Below are positions 18,227 to 27,455 of a stretch of DNA of 64,000 bases, in pieces (the stretch's first letter is position 1; every line of letters begins with the position of its first letter). The DNA comes from Anaerolineaceae bacterium (lineage in GTDB: Bacteria; Chloroflexota; Anaerolineae; Aggregatilineales; Phototrophicaceae), in NCBI GenBank assembly GCA_020634165.1, contig JACKCF010000009.1, positions 1 to 64,000 of the forward strand. Direction: 5' to 3'. Both the position numbers and the translations under genes were made by a program. The notes under the pieces were generated by a model. It was not told the origin of the DNA and ran no database searches. It saw only the letters and a list, made by a program, of their open reading frames with translations.

Positions 18227-18973
18227 ATGGGCCAATTCGAGGGCAAAATTGCGATAGTAACGGGCGGCAGCCGAGGCATTGGCCGCGCTATCGCTCTGGA
18301 ACTCGGCAAGCATGGCGCAACAGTTGTCGTTAACTATAACCAGAGCGCTGATGCGGCAGAAGCTGTCATTGCTGAAATCAAGGCCGCTGGTGGTGATGGT
18401 ATGCCATTCCAGTGTGATGTCAGCGATGCCGACCAGGTCATCGAGATGTTCAAGCAAGTCACTAAGACATATGGCCAGCTCGATATTTTGGTAAACAATG
18501 CCGGTGTCACCCGTGATAACGTCATCATGATGCTAAAGCCGGATGATTTTGATAAAGTCATTGATACAAATCTGAGGAGTGCATGGTTGTGTAGTAAGGC
18601 AGCCAGCCGTACGATGATGAAACAGCGCAGCGGTCGGATCATCAACATCAGCAGTGTGGTAGGCATTGCTGGTAACGGTGGCCAAACCAATTATGCGGCT
18701 AGCAAAGCCGGTCTTATCGGCCTGACGAAGGCACTGGCCAAGGAAATCGCCCCGCGCGGCGTTACCGTCAACGCGGTCGCTCCTGGTTTTATCGGCACTG
18801 ATATGACCTCTGAACTTTCGGACGAGATCAAAGAAACGGCCATTAGTCATATTCCGCTTGGGAGGATGGGCCTGCCGGAGGATGTCGCTAAAGCAGTTGC
18901 CTTCCTGGCCAGTGATGATGCAGCGTATATCACAGGTCAGGTCCTGGTTGTCGATGGCGGTATGGTCATGTAG
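18227..18973 (+). CDS. fabG: 3-oxoacyl-[acyl-carrier-protein] reductase
   Basis: A 248-aa classical short-chain dehydrogenase. It has the NADP-binding TGGSRGIG near residue 11, NNAGVTRD, catalytic Ser in NISSVVG, and YAASKAG with Tyr-Lys. The ending YITGQVLVVDGGMVM is the usual FabG C-terminus. It reduces 3-oxoacyl-ACP in fatty acid elongation. ATG 18227 follows GAGGGGGAG; an upstream in-frame ATG at 18200 has no such site. A HIT gene follows after 16 nt, likely in the same operon. Other SDRs share this pattern, but length and motifs match FabG well. Confidence 0.88.
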   Translation: MGQFEGKIAIVTGGSRGIGRAIALELGKHGATVVVNYNQSADAAEAVIAEIKAAGGDGMPFQCDVSDADQVIEMFKQVTKTYGQLDILVNNAGVTRDNVIMMLKPDDFDKVIDTNLRSAWLCSKAASRTMMKQRSGRIINISSVVGIAGNGGQTNYAASKAGLIGLTKALAKEIAPRGVTVNAVAPGFIGTDMTSELSDEIKETAISHIPLGRMGLPEDVAKAVAFLASDDAAYITGQVLVVDGGMVM

Positions 18974-18989
18974 CTGAGGAGCACAGATA

Positions 18990-19340
18990 ATGGCAAGCAT
19001 TTTCACCAAAATTATCAATCGTGAGATTCCGAGCGATATTGTCTATGAAGATGATCTTGTAATTGCCTTCAGAGACATCAGTCCACAGGCTCCGGTGCAT
19101 GTACTGATAGTACCCAAAAAAGAAATCGCTACCGTCAACGATGTGACTGAAGAAGACGAAGTTGCGCTCGGCAGGCTCTTTACAGCGGCAGCGAAGATCG
19201 CTGAGGAAAATGGTATCGCAGCCAGTGGCTATCGGCTGATGGTCAACTGCAATAAGGATGGCGGCCAGGAAGTTTTCCACATTCATATGCACTTGCTTGG
19301 GGGTCGCAATCTGGGGCCAATGCTTACGAAACATGACTAG
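18990..19340 (+). CDS. HIT family nucleotide-binding protein (HinT-like)
   Basis: A 116-aa histidine-triad protein with FxxIINREIPSDIVYEDD at the N-terminus, APVHVLIVPKKEI in the middle and the active triad HIHMHLLGG. HinT proteins hydrolyse adenosine phosphoramidates and acyl-AMP. The start is ATG 18990 after GAGGAG. It ends just before a bidirectional terminator. Confidence 0.92.
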   Translation: MASIFTKIINREIPSDIVYEDDLVIAFRDISPQAPVHVLIVPKKEIATVNDVTEEDEVALGRLFTAAAKIAEENGIAASGYRLMVNCNKDGGQEVFHIHMHLLGGRNLGPMLTKHD

Positions 19341-19345
19341 GTACT

Positions 19346-19374
19346 AAAAAGGGCGCACACAGCGCCCTTTTTCT
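19346..19374. terminator. Bidirectional intrinsic terminator between HIT and DsbA-like genes
   Basis: AAAAAGGGCGC (19346-19356) pairs with GCGCCCTTTTT (19362-19372) around ACACA. The A and T tracts on either side let it act on both converging genes. Confidence 0.9.
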
Positions 19375-19392
19375 TTCCATCATACTTATTGA

Positions 19393-20298
19393 TTAGCCTG
19401 AACTCTCCGTTGCTTCGGCTGTTGGTTGGGCTTCTTCGGCGGTGGGTTCAGCATCCTCGGCTGTCGGCTCTGCATCTTCAGCCGTTGGCTCTGCTTCCTC
19501 GGCTGTCGGTTCTACTTCTACCGGTGTCGCATCACCATCTTCCGCGGTAGGTTCTGTGTCAGGCTCAGTTCCCTGGTCAGCGAAAGGCGCGTAGGCCGTA
19601 TCAATCGCATCCAGAATGCCTGCTGCCGTAATGTCCTCCACAAGCGCACCATTGACCTTGAAGGTCGGTGTTGACTGAATGCCATCCTGGGCAGCATCGC
19701 TATTGGCTGTATCAAGCAGGAATTGGGTTTCACCACCGGATACACAACTATTGAAAGCATCCGTATTCGCACCTAAAGCCTCAGCACCGGCTGTCAGACG
19801 GTTCTGGGTGAATGGTGAGTTGCCAAATGTTTCACCCCAGTTAAAGAGCGTATCGTGATATTCCCAGAATAAGCCCTGTTCCTGCATGCACATAGCAGCG
19901 CGGTTGGCACCCTCTACATTACGACCCGCAACGGGCAGCGGAATGTAGGTAAAGGATACCTTCCCCTCGCGGACACGATCCAGGATACCAGGGAAGGCTG
20001 TATCATGAACTTCCGCACAGTGCGGGCAAGAGAAGCTAGAATATTCAATAATGCTCACAGGCGCATCTGGATCACCAAGCATGGGGTAACCCTCTTCTGA
20101 AGTGCCCTGCTGAACATCTTCATACCGCTCCGCCACACCTTCAGGAATTGGGGCTTCGGTGGGCGTGTTTGAAACAATCAACAGCATCAATACAATGACA
20201 GCAACAAGCGCCACACCTATGGCGATGTTCCGCTGCTGATTGCGACGACGCTGTTTTTCGCGCGCTTGACGCACACGTTGAGTTCTATTCTTGGCCAT
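19393..20298 (-). CDS. Membrane-anchored DsbA-like thioredoxin-fold protein with C-terminal PTAE repeats
   Basis: A 301-aa protein. The basic N-terminus (RTQRVRQAREKQRRRNQQR) precedes one membrane helix (IAIGVALVAVIVLMLLIV). A DsbA/thioredoxin_4 domain follows with active site SCPHC in IIEYSSFSCPHC and a cis-Pro region near STPTFKVNG. It would form or isomerise disulfides in extracytoplasmic proteins. The last ~55 residues are an acidic tail of at least four near-identical seven-residue units (EPTAEDA/EPTAEEA), probably a flexible spacer. GGAG lies 8 nt before ATG 20298. LysR lies upstream in the same direction (65-nt gap). Confidence 0.85.
   Translation of the reverse strand: MAKNRTQRVRQAREKQRRRNQQRNIAIGVALVAVIVLMLLIVSNTPTEAPIPEGVAERYEDVQQGTSEEGYPMLGDPDAPVSIIEYSSFSCPHCAEVHDTAFPGILDRVREGKVSFTYIPLPVAGRNVEGANRAAMCMQEQGLFWEYHDTLFNWGETFGNSPFTQNRLTAGAEALGANTDAFNSCVSGGETQFLLDTANSDAAQDGIQSTPTFKVNGALVEDITAAGILDAIDTAYAPFADQGTEPDTEPTAEDGDATPVEVEPTAEEAEPTAEDAEPTAEDAEPTAEEAQPTAEATESSG
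19411..19515 (-). repeat. Tandem 21-bp coding repeat in the DsbA-like gene
   Basis: Four to five degenerate copies of a 21-bp unit coding for seven residues of the EPTAEDA type, with third-position differences between copies. It forms the acidic C-terminal tail of the DsbA-like protein. Confidence 0.8.
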
Positions 20299-20363
20299 AT
20301 CGGGTTACTCCGTCCAAGCAACAACTGGTCAACTAAAGCAAGAGTTTACCTGTCTACAAGTCT

Positions 20364-21278
20364 TCAAACAACGGTCTTGACGAGCAGATGGCGCCAAGAC
20401 TTGACTAATATCTCGCAAAACAGCGTATGAACCGCATCAAGTTTACGACTTTTTGCCGCAATCAGGATGGGTTCACTGTAAAGCTCCGGCATATTGTCGA
20501 TAGACAACGGGGTTAATAAACCACGCTCAATGGGCTGCTTGATATAACTCTGGGGTAAAAACGTGACGCCTTCGCCAGTCATGACCAACTCCCTCGCCAT
20601 CACCATTGGCAGCGCTATAACCGCCCCACCACTCCCCATACGGGCATGCTCAACCAGATCATCCATAAAGGCTGTCATGTGGGGGAACATCGAAACACGA
20701 TAGATCGTGTACGTGTAAATTTCCTCGATGGCGACAGAGCGTCCCAAAGCTGCCAAAGGATGTTTTGCCCCCACAACAGGTAAAATCGGATCACGAAATG
20801 TGGCCAGATGATGGAAACGTTTATCGAACACGGGACCGTTCACGAAACCGAGAGTCAGTGTATGATCCAGAAGAAGATCATAAATCGCGGTTTTGTTGCG
20901 CTCACGGATTAGTACGTCAATCGTCGGATGAGCCGAACGAAAAGCTGCCAGGGTCTCCATCAAGAAACTAAGCAGCAAGGGCGTTGGCGCGGCCATACGT
21001 ATTTCTCCTAGCCGATTGCTGTGAAAGTTCCTGACCATATTGAGGCTTTCAGTCATCACCGCCAGCATGCGCTGGGCATAAGGCAGGAATCGCTCGCCGA
21101 GAGGTGACAATACCAACTGCCGCCCTGATCGATCAAAGAGTGATCCGTTTAGCTCAGATTCCAATGTGCTGACGCGGGTGCTAACGGCAGGTTGCGTCAA
21201 TCCAAGTGCATCGGCGGCGCGTGTAAAGCTACCCTCGCGTGCGACCCGTTCAAAGGCTTCTAACTGGCTCAGTTCCAT
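20364..21278 (-). CDS. LysR family transcriptional regulator
   Basis: A 304-aa LysR-type regulator. The N-terminal winged helix (LEAFERVAREGSFTRAADALGLTQPAVSTRVSTLE) is canonical. The rest is the substrate-binding domain with IRMAAPTPLLLSFL and the later MARELVMTGEGVTFLPQ segment. It is divergent from the methyltransferase at 21385 across a 106-bp AT-rich gap, the standard arrangement for a LysR controlling its neighbour and itself. Effector unknown; the DsbA-like gene downstream could also belong to its transcript. Confidence 0.9.
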   Translation of the reverse strand: MELSQLEAFERVAREGSFTRAADALGLTQPAVSTRVSTLESELNGSLFDRSGRQLVLSPLGERFLPYAQRMLAVMTESLNMVRNFHSNRLGEIRMAAPTPLLLSFLMETLAAFRSAHPTIDVLIRERNKTAIYDLLLDHTLTLGFVNGPVFDKRFHHLATFRDPILPVVGAKHPLAALGRSVAIEEIYTYTIYRVSMFPHMTAFMDDLVEHARMGSGGAVIALPMVMARELVMTGEGVTFLPQSYIKQPIERGLLTPLSIDNMPELYSEPILIAAKSRKLDAVHTLFCEILVKSWRHLLVKTVV

Positions 21279-21384
21279 TCAAATGTCCATAAAATATATT
21301 TATAATCAATCTAAGTATAATCACTGGAATTTATATATACAATTGTCGTATTCTTAGACTATCCGATAAGAAAGGACATCACTT
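21279..21384. promoter_or_regulatory. AT-rich divergent promoter region between LysR and methyltransferase
   Basis: The 106-bp gap is strongly AT-rich compared with its flanks. It contains TATAAT at 21301-21306 and 21316-21321 and the palindrome-like AAATATATTT. It probably holds both promoters and a LysR site; a defined T-N11-A operator could not be fixed. Confidence 0.4.
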
Positions 21385-22158
21385 ATGACTGACAAGAAAG
21401 CATTATCAAAGAGTCGTTTTAGCCAATTTGCAGAAGGTTATGTAACCAGCAAGACCCACTCCAAAGGCAGTGATCTGGAAAAACTTGTTGAAATCGCTGA
21501 TCCGCAGCCCGAATGGAAGGTTCTGGACATCGCTACGGGCGGCGGACACACCGCGCGTACATTTGCAGCCCATGTTCAGGAAGTTGTGGCGAGCGATATC
21601 TCTCCAGATATGCTGGCTGCCGCGCGGGCCAGCATGGAAAAGCAAGGCGTCAAAAATGTCACATTCAAAGAAGCCGATGCCGAAAATCTGCCGTTTGAGG
21701 ACAATACATTTGACCTGGTGACTTGCCGCATTGCTCCCCATCACTTCCCAAATGTGCAGAAATTTGTCAGCGAGGCCGCACGAGTCGTCAAACCAGGCCA
21801 TGTTTTCCTGATGCAGGATCAACTGGTGCCAGATGCAGACCATGATGCGCGCTATATCGACCAGTTTGAAACGCTGCGTGATCCAAGCCATGACCGCGTC
21901 TATAACCGCAGTGAGTGGCAAATCATGTTTGAGAACGCAGGTTTGACCGTCTTCAATCTTGAAGCCATTGCGAAGCGGAAGTCGTTCCATGAGTGGGTAC
22001 AGACACAGGATTGCTCTGAAGAAGTCGTTAATGAACTGGTGCGAATGATCCATGACGCCCCAGAAGGCGTTGCAGAATGGTTCGAGCCACTCAATTTTGA
22101 CCAGCCAGATGCATCGTTCCAGCATCGCTATATCATCATTGCAGGCCGTAAAGGCTAG
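21385..22158 (+). CDS. Class I SAM-dependent methyltransferase (UbiE/Methyltransf_11 type)
   Basis: A 257-aa Rossmann methyltransferase. SAM-binding motif I is VLDIATGGGHTARTFA, the acidic residue ending strand 2 is in VVASDISPDML, then come EADAENLPFEDNTFDLVTCRIAPHHF (motifs II/III) and RVVKPGHVFLMQDQ. It resembles methyltransferases acting on quinones or small molecules, but the substrate cannot be told from sequence. The divergent LysR probably controls it. AAAGGA precedes ATG 21385. A 253-aa open frame on the opposite strand is a codon-bias shadow. Confidence 0.85.
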   Translation: MTDKKALSKSRFSQFAEGYVTSKTHSKGSDLEKLVEIADPQPEWKVLDIATGGGHTARTFAAHVQEVVASDISPDMLAAARASMEKQGVKNVTFKEADAENLPFEDNTFDLVTCRIAPHHFPNVQKFVSEAARVVKPGHVFLMQDQLVPDADHDARYIDQFETLRDPSHDRVYNRSEWQIMFENAGLTVFNLEAIAKRKSFHEWVQTQDCSEEVVNELVRMIHDAPEGVAEWFEPLNFDQPDASFQHRYIIIAGRKG

Positions 22159-22320
22159 TTGGTGCAAATGGTTCGCAATAATACCTCACATAATGAGGCG
22201 ACTTTCGGTACAATCAGGTGCCAAGACAGCATATCTTGATACCCAATCTATTCATCAGCCAATGGCAAAGCAACTTCTGTAGGCCATTTTCGCATGTATC
22301 TGGATCAAAAAGGACTGATT

Positions 22321-25029
22321 ATGAGTAATGACCCCTTTGGTGCACGCAGCACATTTGACACCGGAAACGGTTCTGCTGCCATGTATCGGCTTGATGCCCT
22401 GAGCAAGCAAGGCATCGGCAATATCGAAAAGCTGCCTTTCAGCATCAAAATTCTGTTGGAAAATGCCCTGCGCAATCTGGACGGCATCCAGGTTACGGAA
22501 GATGATGTTCGCAACATCGCCAATTGGAGCAAAGAAAACTACGAGGCCGTCGAGATTCCGTTCAAGCCGGCCCGCGTGGTCATGCAGGACTTCACAGGTG
22601 TGCCAGCAGTGGTAGACCTGGCCGCATTACGCAGCGCGATGCTGCGCATGGGTGGCGACCCCGCAAAGGTCAATCCGATTATTCCAGTCGATATGGTCAT
22701 CGACCACTCTGTTCAGGTTGATGTCTTTGGCCGTGACGATGCGATCCTGCTCAACAGCCAGTTTGAGTTTGAGCGCAATGAAGAGCGCTATCAGTTCCTG
22801 CATTGGGGCCAGAAAGCGTTTGATAATTTTAAGGTCGTGCCGCCCGCGACAGGCATTGTCCATCAGGTTAATCTGGAATTCCTGGCAAAAGGCGTGCAGC
22901 TTTTTGACGATCCAAATGGTGAGGGCAAAGTCGCGCTGCCTGATACACTCGTTGGCACCGACAGCCACACCACTATGATTAATGGTCTGGGTGTGCTCGG
23001 CTGGGGCGTGGGTGGTATCGAAGCTGAAGCCGCAATGCTCGGCCAGCCGATTTACATGCTGATGCCGGAAGTTATCGGCTTTAAGATGGTTGGCAGCCTG
23101 CCAGAAGGCGCTACTGCAACCGACCTCGTGCTCACTGTCACACAGATGCTGCGCAAGAAGGGTGTAGTCGGCAAATTCGTAGAATTCTTCGGCACTGGCT
23201 TAAGCAACATGACGCTGCCTGACCGGGCTACGTTGGCCAATATGGCCCCAGAATATGGCGCGACGATGGGCTTCTTCCCGGTTGATGAGGAAACACTCAA
23301 CTACATGCGTCGTACGGGCCGTGACGAAGCACTCATCGAGCTTGTTCGCCGCTATTACACGGAACAGGGTCTGTTCCGTACCAATGCAACACCTGATCCA
23401 GAATACATCGACACGCTGGAACTCGACCTGAGCACTGTTGAACCGAGCATGGCGGGTCCACTGCGTCCACAAGACCGCATCTTGCTGCGCGACATGAAGG
23501 ATACTTTCCACAAGACGCTGCGGGCACCTGTTGGTCCACAGGGCCTGGAAATTCCAGATGATCAGCTCGACAACAAGGCTGTCTATAAAGACAATGGCAG
23601 CAGTGCGGAAATGACACATGGCGCAGTTATCATTGCTGCCATCACAAGCTGCACGAACACCAGTAATCCCTCGGTAATGGTTGCTGCTGGTCTGCTAGCG
23701 AAAAATGCCGTCGAAAAAGGTCTGACACGTAAGCCCTATGTCAAGACGAGCCTGGCCCCTGGGTCAAAGGTGGTGACTGAGTATTACAACAAAGCTGGCC
23801 TGACATCCTATCTCGAAGAGCTTGGCTTCTATACTGTTGGCTATGGCTGCACGACCTGTATCGGCAACAGCGGTCCAGTCCCAGAGCCTGTGCGCGAAGC
23901 CGTCCACAGCGCTGATCTGGTCGCAACCAGCGTCCTGAGTGGCAATCGCAACTTCGGTGGCCGCATCAGCCCAGATGTCCGCGCAAACTATCTGGCATCA
24001 CCGCCGCTAGTCGTCGCCTATGCCCTGGCTGGTACCGTCGACATTGATCTGAATACCGAACCTCTCGGCATCGGCAAAGATGGCGAACCCGTTTACCTGC
24101 GGGATATCTGGCCAAGCCAGCAAGAAGTCATGGACGTCGTTTCAAGCTCACTGACAGCGGATATGTTCCTTGAGCAGTATGGCAACGTATATGACGGCAA
24201 CGAAGCCTGGAACGCCATTAAGAGCACCAACGAAGCTGTCTACGAGTGGGATTCCACGAGCACCTATGTGCAGGAACCGCCCTTCTTCGTAGATATGCCA
24301 TTAGAGCCAGAAGCAATGCAACCAATCAAAGATGCGCGCGTGCTGGTCCTTGGTGGCGACAGCATCACAACCGATCATATTTCACCTGCCGGGCCCATCG
24401 CAGCAAACAGCCCCGCCGGGGACTATCTAACTGACAAGGGCATTGAGCGTCGTCTGTTCAATAGCTATGGTGCGCGACGTGGTAATGACCAAGTGATGAC
24501 GCGCGGCACGTTTGCCAATGTTCGTCTGCGTAATCTACTCGTGCCTGGTAGCGAGGGCGGCATTACGTACTATCTGCCGGAAATGGCCGAGATGACCATT
24601 TACGATGCTTCCATGAAATATCAGGCGGACGGTACCGATCTGATTATCATGGCAGGCAAAGACTACGGCATGGGTTCCAGCCGCGACTGGGCCGCAAAAG
24701 GCACCTTCCTACTTGGCGTCCGCGCGGTGATCGCAGAAAGCTACGAACGTATTCACCGCAGCAACCTGGTGATGATGGGCATTCTGCCACTGGTCTTTGA
24801 AGATGGCCAAAGCTGGAAGAGCCTGGGCCTGACGGGTCATGAGAAATTTGACATCGTCGTGCCAGAAGATCTTAAGCCATTGCAGGCGCTTGAGGTCAAA
24901 GCCACCAGTGAAGACGGTTCGGTCAAGACATTCAAGACTATCGTGCGTGCGGATAGCCCGGTCGAGGTCGAATACTACAAGAATGGTGGTATTCTTCAGA
25001 CCGTGCTGCGCGGCTTCATCAAGCAGTAA
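22321..25029 (+). CDS. acnA: Aconitate hydratase (AcnA/IRP type)
   Basis: A 902-aa aconitase that interconverts citrate and isocitrate in the TCA cycle. The three 4Fe-4S cysteines are seen in ITSCTNTSNPS and YGCTTCIGNSGP. Other landmarks are TDSHTTMINGLGVLGWGVGGIEAEA and, in the swivel domain, KDYGMGSSRDWAAKGT. Length matches AcnA/IRP1. ATG 22321 has AGGA 7 nt upstream; an in-frame ATG at 22294 would add nine residues. Monocistronic, with a good terminator. Confidence 0.96.
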   Translation: MSNDPFGARSTFDTGNGSAAMYRLDALSKQGIGNIEKLPFSIKILLENALRNLDGIQVTEDDVRNIANWSKENYEAVEIPFKPARVVMQDFTGVPAVVDLAALRSAMLRMGGDPAKVNPIIPVDMVIDHSVQVDVFGRDDAILLNSQFEFERNEERYQFLHWGQKAFDNFKVVPPATGIVHQVNLEFLAKGVQLFDDPNGEGKVALPDTLVGTDSHTTMINGLGVLGWGVGGIEAEAAMLGQPIYMLMPEVIGFKMVGSLPEGATATDLVLTVTQMLRKKGVVGKFVEFFGTGLSNMTLPDRATLANMAPEYGATMGFFPVDEETLNYMRRTGRDEALIELVRRYYTEQGLFRTNATPDPEYIDTLELDLSTVEPSMAGPLRPQDRILLRDMKDTFHKTLRAPVGPQGLEIPDDQLDNKAVYKDNGSSAEMTHGAVIIAAITSCTNTSNPSVMVAAGLLAKNAVEKGLTRKPYVKTSLAPGSKVVTEYYNKAGLTSYLEELGFYTVGYGCTTCIGNSGPVPEPVREAVHSADLVATSVLSGNRNFGGRISPDVRANYLASPPLVVAYALAGTVDIDLNTEPLGIGKDGEPVYLRDIWPSQQEVMDVVSSSLTADMFLEQYGNVYDGNEAWNAIKSTNEAVYEWDSTSTYVQEPPFFVDMPLEPEAMQPIKDARVLVLGGDSITTDHISPAGPIAANSPAGDYLTDKGIERRLFNSYGARRGNDQVMTRGTFANVRLRNLLVPGSEGGITYYLPEMAEMTIYDASMKYQADGTDLIIMAGKDYGMGSSRDWAAKGTFLLGVRAVIAESYERIHRSNLVMMGILPLVFEDGQSWKSLGLTGHEKFDIVVPEDLKPLQALEVKATSEDGSVKTFKTIVRADSPVEVEYYKNGGILQTVLRGFIKQ

Positions 25030-25052
25030 TCACTGACCGAAAGCAACCAAGT

Positions 25053-25086
25053 AAAAAGGCACTTCTATTTTGAAAGTGCCTTTTTT
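25053..25086. terminator. Intrinsic terminator after aconitase (both directions)
   Basis: AAAAAGGCACTT (25053-25064) pairs with AAGTGCCTTTTT (25074-25085), with T runs usable on both strands. It separates acnA from the converging gene at 25090-25986. Confidence 0.85.
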
Positions 25087-25089
25087 GTT

Positions 25090-25986
25090 CTACTCTGTTT
25101 CCTCATCATCGCCAGTGGGCTTGCCAAGGCGGTTCATGGCTTCGCGTTCACGTTCCGCCGGATCATCGACACGCGGTGATTCTATTGGTGGTGGCAGTTC
25201 CTGTTGCTCAGTTTCCGGCTCTATAACAGCAGAGGTTGGCGCGCTCGCTATTTCGTTGGTCGAACTTTGCTCTGGCTCTGGAAGAACCTCGCCACGCTGT
25301 TGCGCTTCATAAAGTTCACGAGCGCGGCGCTTGGCTTCACGCTCAGCCCGTAAGCGAGCATCAGCGGCTTCGCGTTCAGAAATCATCTGCGCCTTCTGGT
25401 CCGCTTTCTCCTGGAGCATTTCGGACTCATAAACTTCGCGATCAGCCTTCATTCTGGCTTTAAAAGCTTCTTGTTTCTGGCGACGCTCCTCGTCCAACCT
25501 GCGACGATCTTCGAGCATCTGCTGCTTACGGGCCTGCTGCGCCTCGCATCGCTGTTCTGCCTCAGTTTTCCATACAGGCTTATCGGATGTGGTCTCCGAT
25601 GTAGGCATGTTATCAGCAGCATCACCGTGAAGAATTTCTTCCTTGGCAATGGCTGCTTCTAACTTGAAGCCTGTCTCGCCTGCGACTTCGTCGATTTTTT
25701 CAAACTCATCGAGAATTGTGCCGACGATTTTTTCCTGCTCATTCGGCTCACGCACTTTGGAAGCAATATCCAGATGACCAGGAGGAAACTGGCTGGCAGG
25801 CGTTTCTTCAGGTTCCACATTTTCCGACTCTACTGGAATCTGAGATATCGGAGGAGGAGTTGATTCTACATCGCTATTTTCTGCTATGGTCTCCGAAACA
25901 GAGCCATCAGATGCAAGGTCAGGTGTATTGTCATCCTGAACTTCTTCGGGGGTTTCTTGCGGGTTTTCCAGATCGTGGGTGTTCAC
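25090..25986 (-). CDS. Hypothetical highly charged coiled-coil protein
   Basis: 298 aa, GTG start at 25986 with GAGG 7 nt upstream. I do not recognise a family. Residues 1-75 are acidic and rich in Glu, Pro, Ser and Thr. Residues ~80-115 may fold (NEQEKIVGTILDEFEKIDEVAGE). Residues ~140-225 are a long Glu/Arg/Lys/Ala-rich helix that reads as a single alpha helix or coiled coil (EDRRRLDEERRQKQEAF, then ADARLRAEREAKRRARE). The C-terminus is again disordered and acidic. There is no signal peptide or membrane helix, so it is cytoplasmic. It stands alone between acnA and an aminotransferase. Perhaps a scaffold or nucleoid/cytoskeleton-linked protein. Confidence 0.65.
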   Translation of the reverse strand: MNTHDLENPQETPEEVQDDNTPDLASDGSVSETIAENSDVESTPPPISQIPVESENVEPEETPASQFPPGHLDIASKVREPNEQEKIVGTILDEFEKIDEVAGETGFKLEAAIAKEEILHGDAADNMPTSETTSDKPVWKTEAEQRCEAQQARKQQMLEDRRRLDEERRQKQEAFKARMKADREVYESEMLQEKADQKAQMISEREAADARLRAEREAKRRARELYEAQQRGEVLPEPEQSSTNEIASAPTSAVIEPETEQQELPPPIESPRVDDPAEREREAMNRLGKPTGDDEETE

Positions 25987-26185
25987 AATCGCACCTCACT
26001 TATATTGTTTGTCCATCATCATTAAGTAATACGCAAGCTAGGTCGTCAGGTCGCAAATCAACCTGCTGGCCATACTACATTGCGATGTCTGTACCCATAC
26101 ATCAAAATTGGACATCACAGGCTAATGCCAACAGGTGACAACCCTTGTTACAATACAGCTATTATCGTAACAGGAGTCGCATTCA

Positions 26186-27352
26186 ATGCCAACTTATGCC
26201 GACCGTGTCGCGCCATTTGGTACGACTATTTTTTCAGAGATTAACACCTTAGCTCAAGAATACAATGCGCTTAATCTCAGCCAGGGACGTCCTGACTTCG
26301 ATGGTCCGCAGGTGATGCTGGAAGCCGCCATAGATGCGATCCGCACCGGTAAGGGTAATCAATATCCGCCTGGAGTTGGTATCCCTGAATTTAAGCAAGC
26401 CGTCGCAAAACATGCTCAGGATCACTATGGGCTGCCGATTGACTGGCAAACTGGCGTAATCGCTTCTGCTGGGGCTTCTGAAGGCATTTATTCGGCTGTG
26501 CTCGGCGTCGTCAATCCAGGCGATGAGGTCATCCTGATAGAGCCGTATTTTGACATTTACCTGCCTGCCGTAGAGTGGGCTGATGCCAAACCCGTTTTCG
26601 TACCCATGCGGCCACCAGAATGGCGAATTGATGAAGATGAACTACGGGCCGCTTTTAATGATAAGACTCGTGCCATCATTTTGAATACGCCACATAATCC
26701 GACAGGTCGCGTGTTTGACATGGATGAGCTTTCTCTGATTGCCGAATTATGCCAGAAGCACGATGTCATCGTCATTGCAGATGAGGTATATGAGCATCTT
26801 ACCTATGGCACTGCAAAACACATTCCCATTTCCACTTTGCCCGGCATGTTTGAGCGCACGCTAACCGTCAGCAGCGCGGCTAAAACCTTCAGTGTAACTG
26901 GCTGGAAAGTCGGTTGGGTCATGGGCCACCCTGAGCTGGTTACAGGGGCGTGGCGCATCCGCCAGAATATCAGCTTCGCCGTTAATCATCCGGGGCAATG
27001 GGGCATCGTCCGGGCAATGGAACTTGGCCAAGCATATTATGATGAATACCAGGCCATGTATACGCACAAGAGGGCACTACTCTCAGAGGCCCTCAATGAG
27101 GCTGGCTTCAAGATTTCTGAGCCAGAGGGTGCATTTTACATCATGGCTGATTTCAGCGACTTGTTCGAGGGCGACGATGTCGCTTTTACGAAGCACCTGA
27201 TAACTGAAGCTGAGGTGGCCTGTATTCCCCCATCGGCATTCTTCTGCCCAGAGCACAAATACATTGCACACAACCATGTACGCTTCACGTTCTGTAAGCG
27301 AGATGAGATTTTAGAAGAGGCCGCACGGAAGCTGAAAAAGCTGCGTAGTTAG
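26186..27352 (+). CDS. PLP-dependent class I/II aminotransferase
   Basis: A 388-aa fold-type I aminotransferase. It shows NLSQGRPDFDGP at the N-terminus, NQYPPGVGIPEFKQAV, ILNTPHNPTGRVF (carboxylate-binding Asn), VIADEVYEHLTY and the PLP lysine in SSAAKTFSVTGWKVGW. The order and the RFTFCK ending fit the kynurenine/glutamine transaminase K or methionine-aminotransferase branch. CAGGAG precedes ATG 26186. Substrate is not resolved by sequence alone. Confidence 0.88.
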   Translation: MPTYADRVAPFGTTIFSEINTLAQEYNALNLSQGRPDFDGPQVMLEAAIDAIRTGKGNQYPPGVGIPEFKQAVAKHAQDHYGLPIDWQTGVIASAGASEGIYSAVLGVVNPGDEVILIEPYFDIYLPAVEWADAKPVFVPMRPPEWRIDEDELRAAFNDKTRAIILNTPHNPTGRVFDMDELSLIAELCQKHDVIVIADEVYEHLTYGTAKHIPISTLPGMFERTLTVSSAAKTFSVTGWKVGWVMGHPELVTGAWRIRQNISFAVNHPGQWGIVRAMELGQAYYDEYQAMYTHKRALLSEALNEAGFKISEPEGAFYIMADFSDLFEGDDVAFTKHLITEAEVACIPPSAFFCPEHKYIAHNHVRFTFCKRDEILEEAARKLKKLRS

Positions 27353-27455
27353 TGACTGGCGACGTCATTCCTGCGAAACGTATCAGTACAAAGGTCATCA
27401 GGGATATGCGCCGTCCTATGGTATGATAATGCAGGATTTCATGTTGGGGTTTACC

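Noticed and set aside
21406..22167. 253-aa open frame antisense to the methyltransferase
   Set aside because: The sense frame has all SAM-binding motifs and a ribosome site; the antisense frame has no recognisable domain and is a codon-composition shadow.
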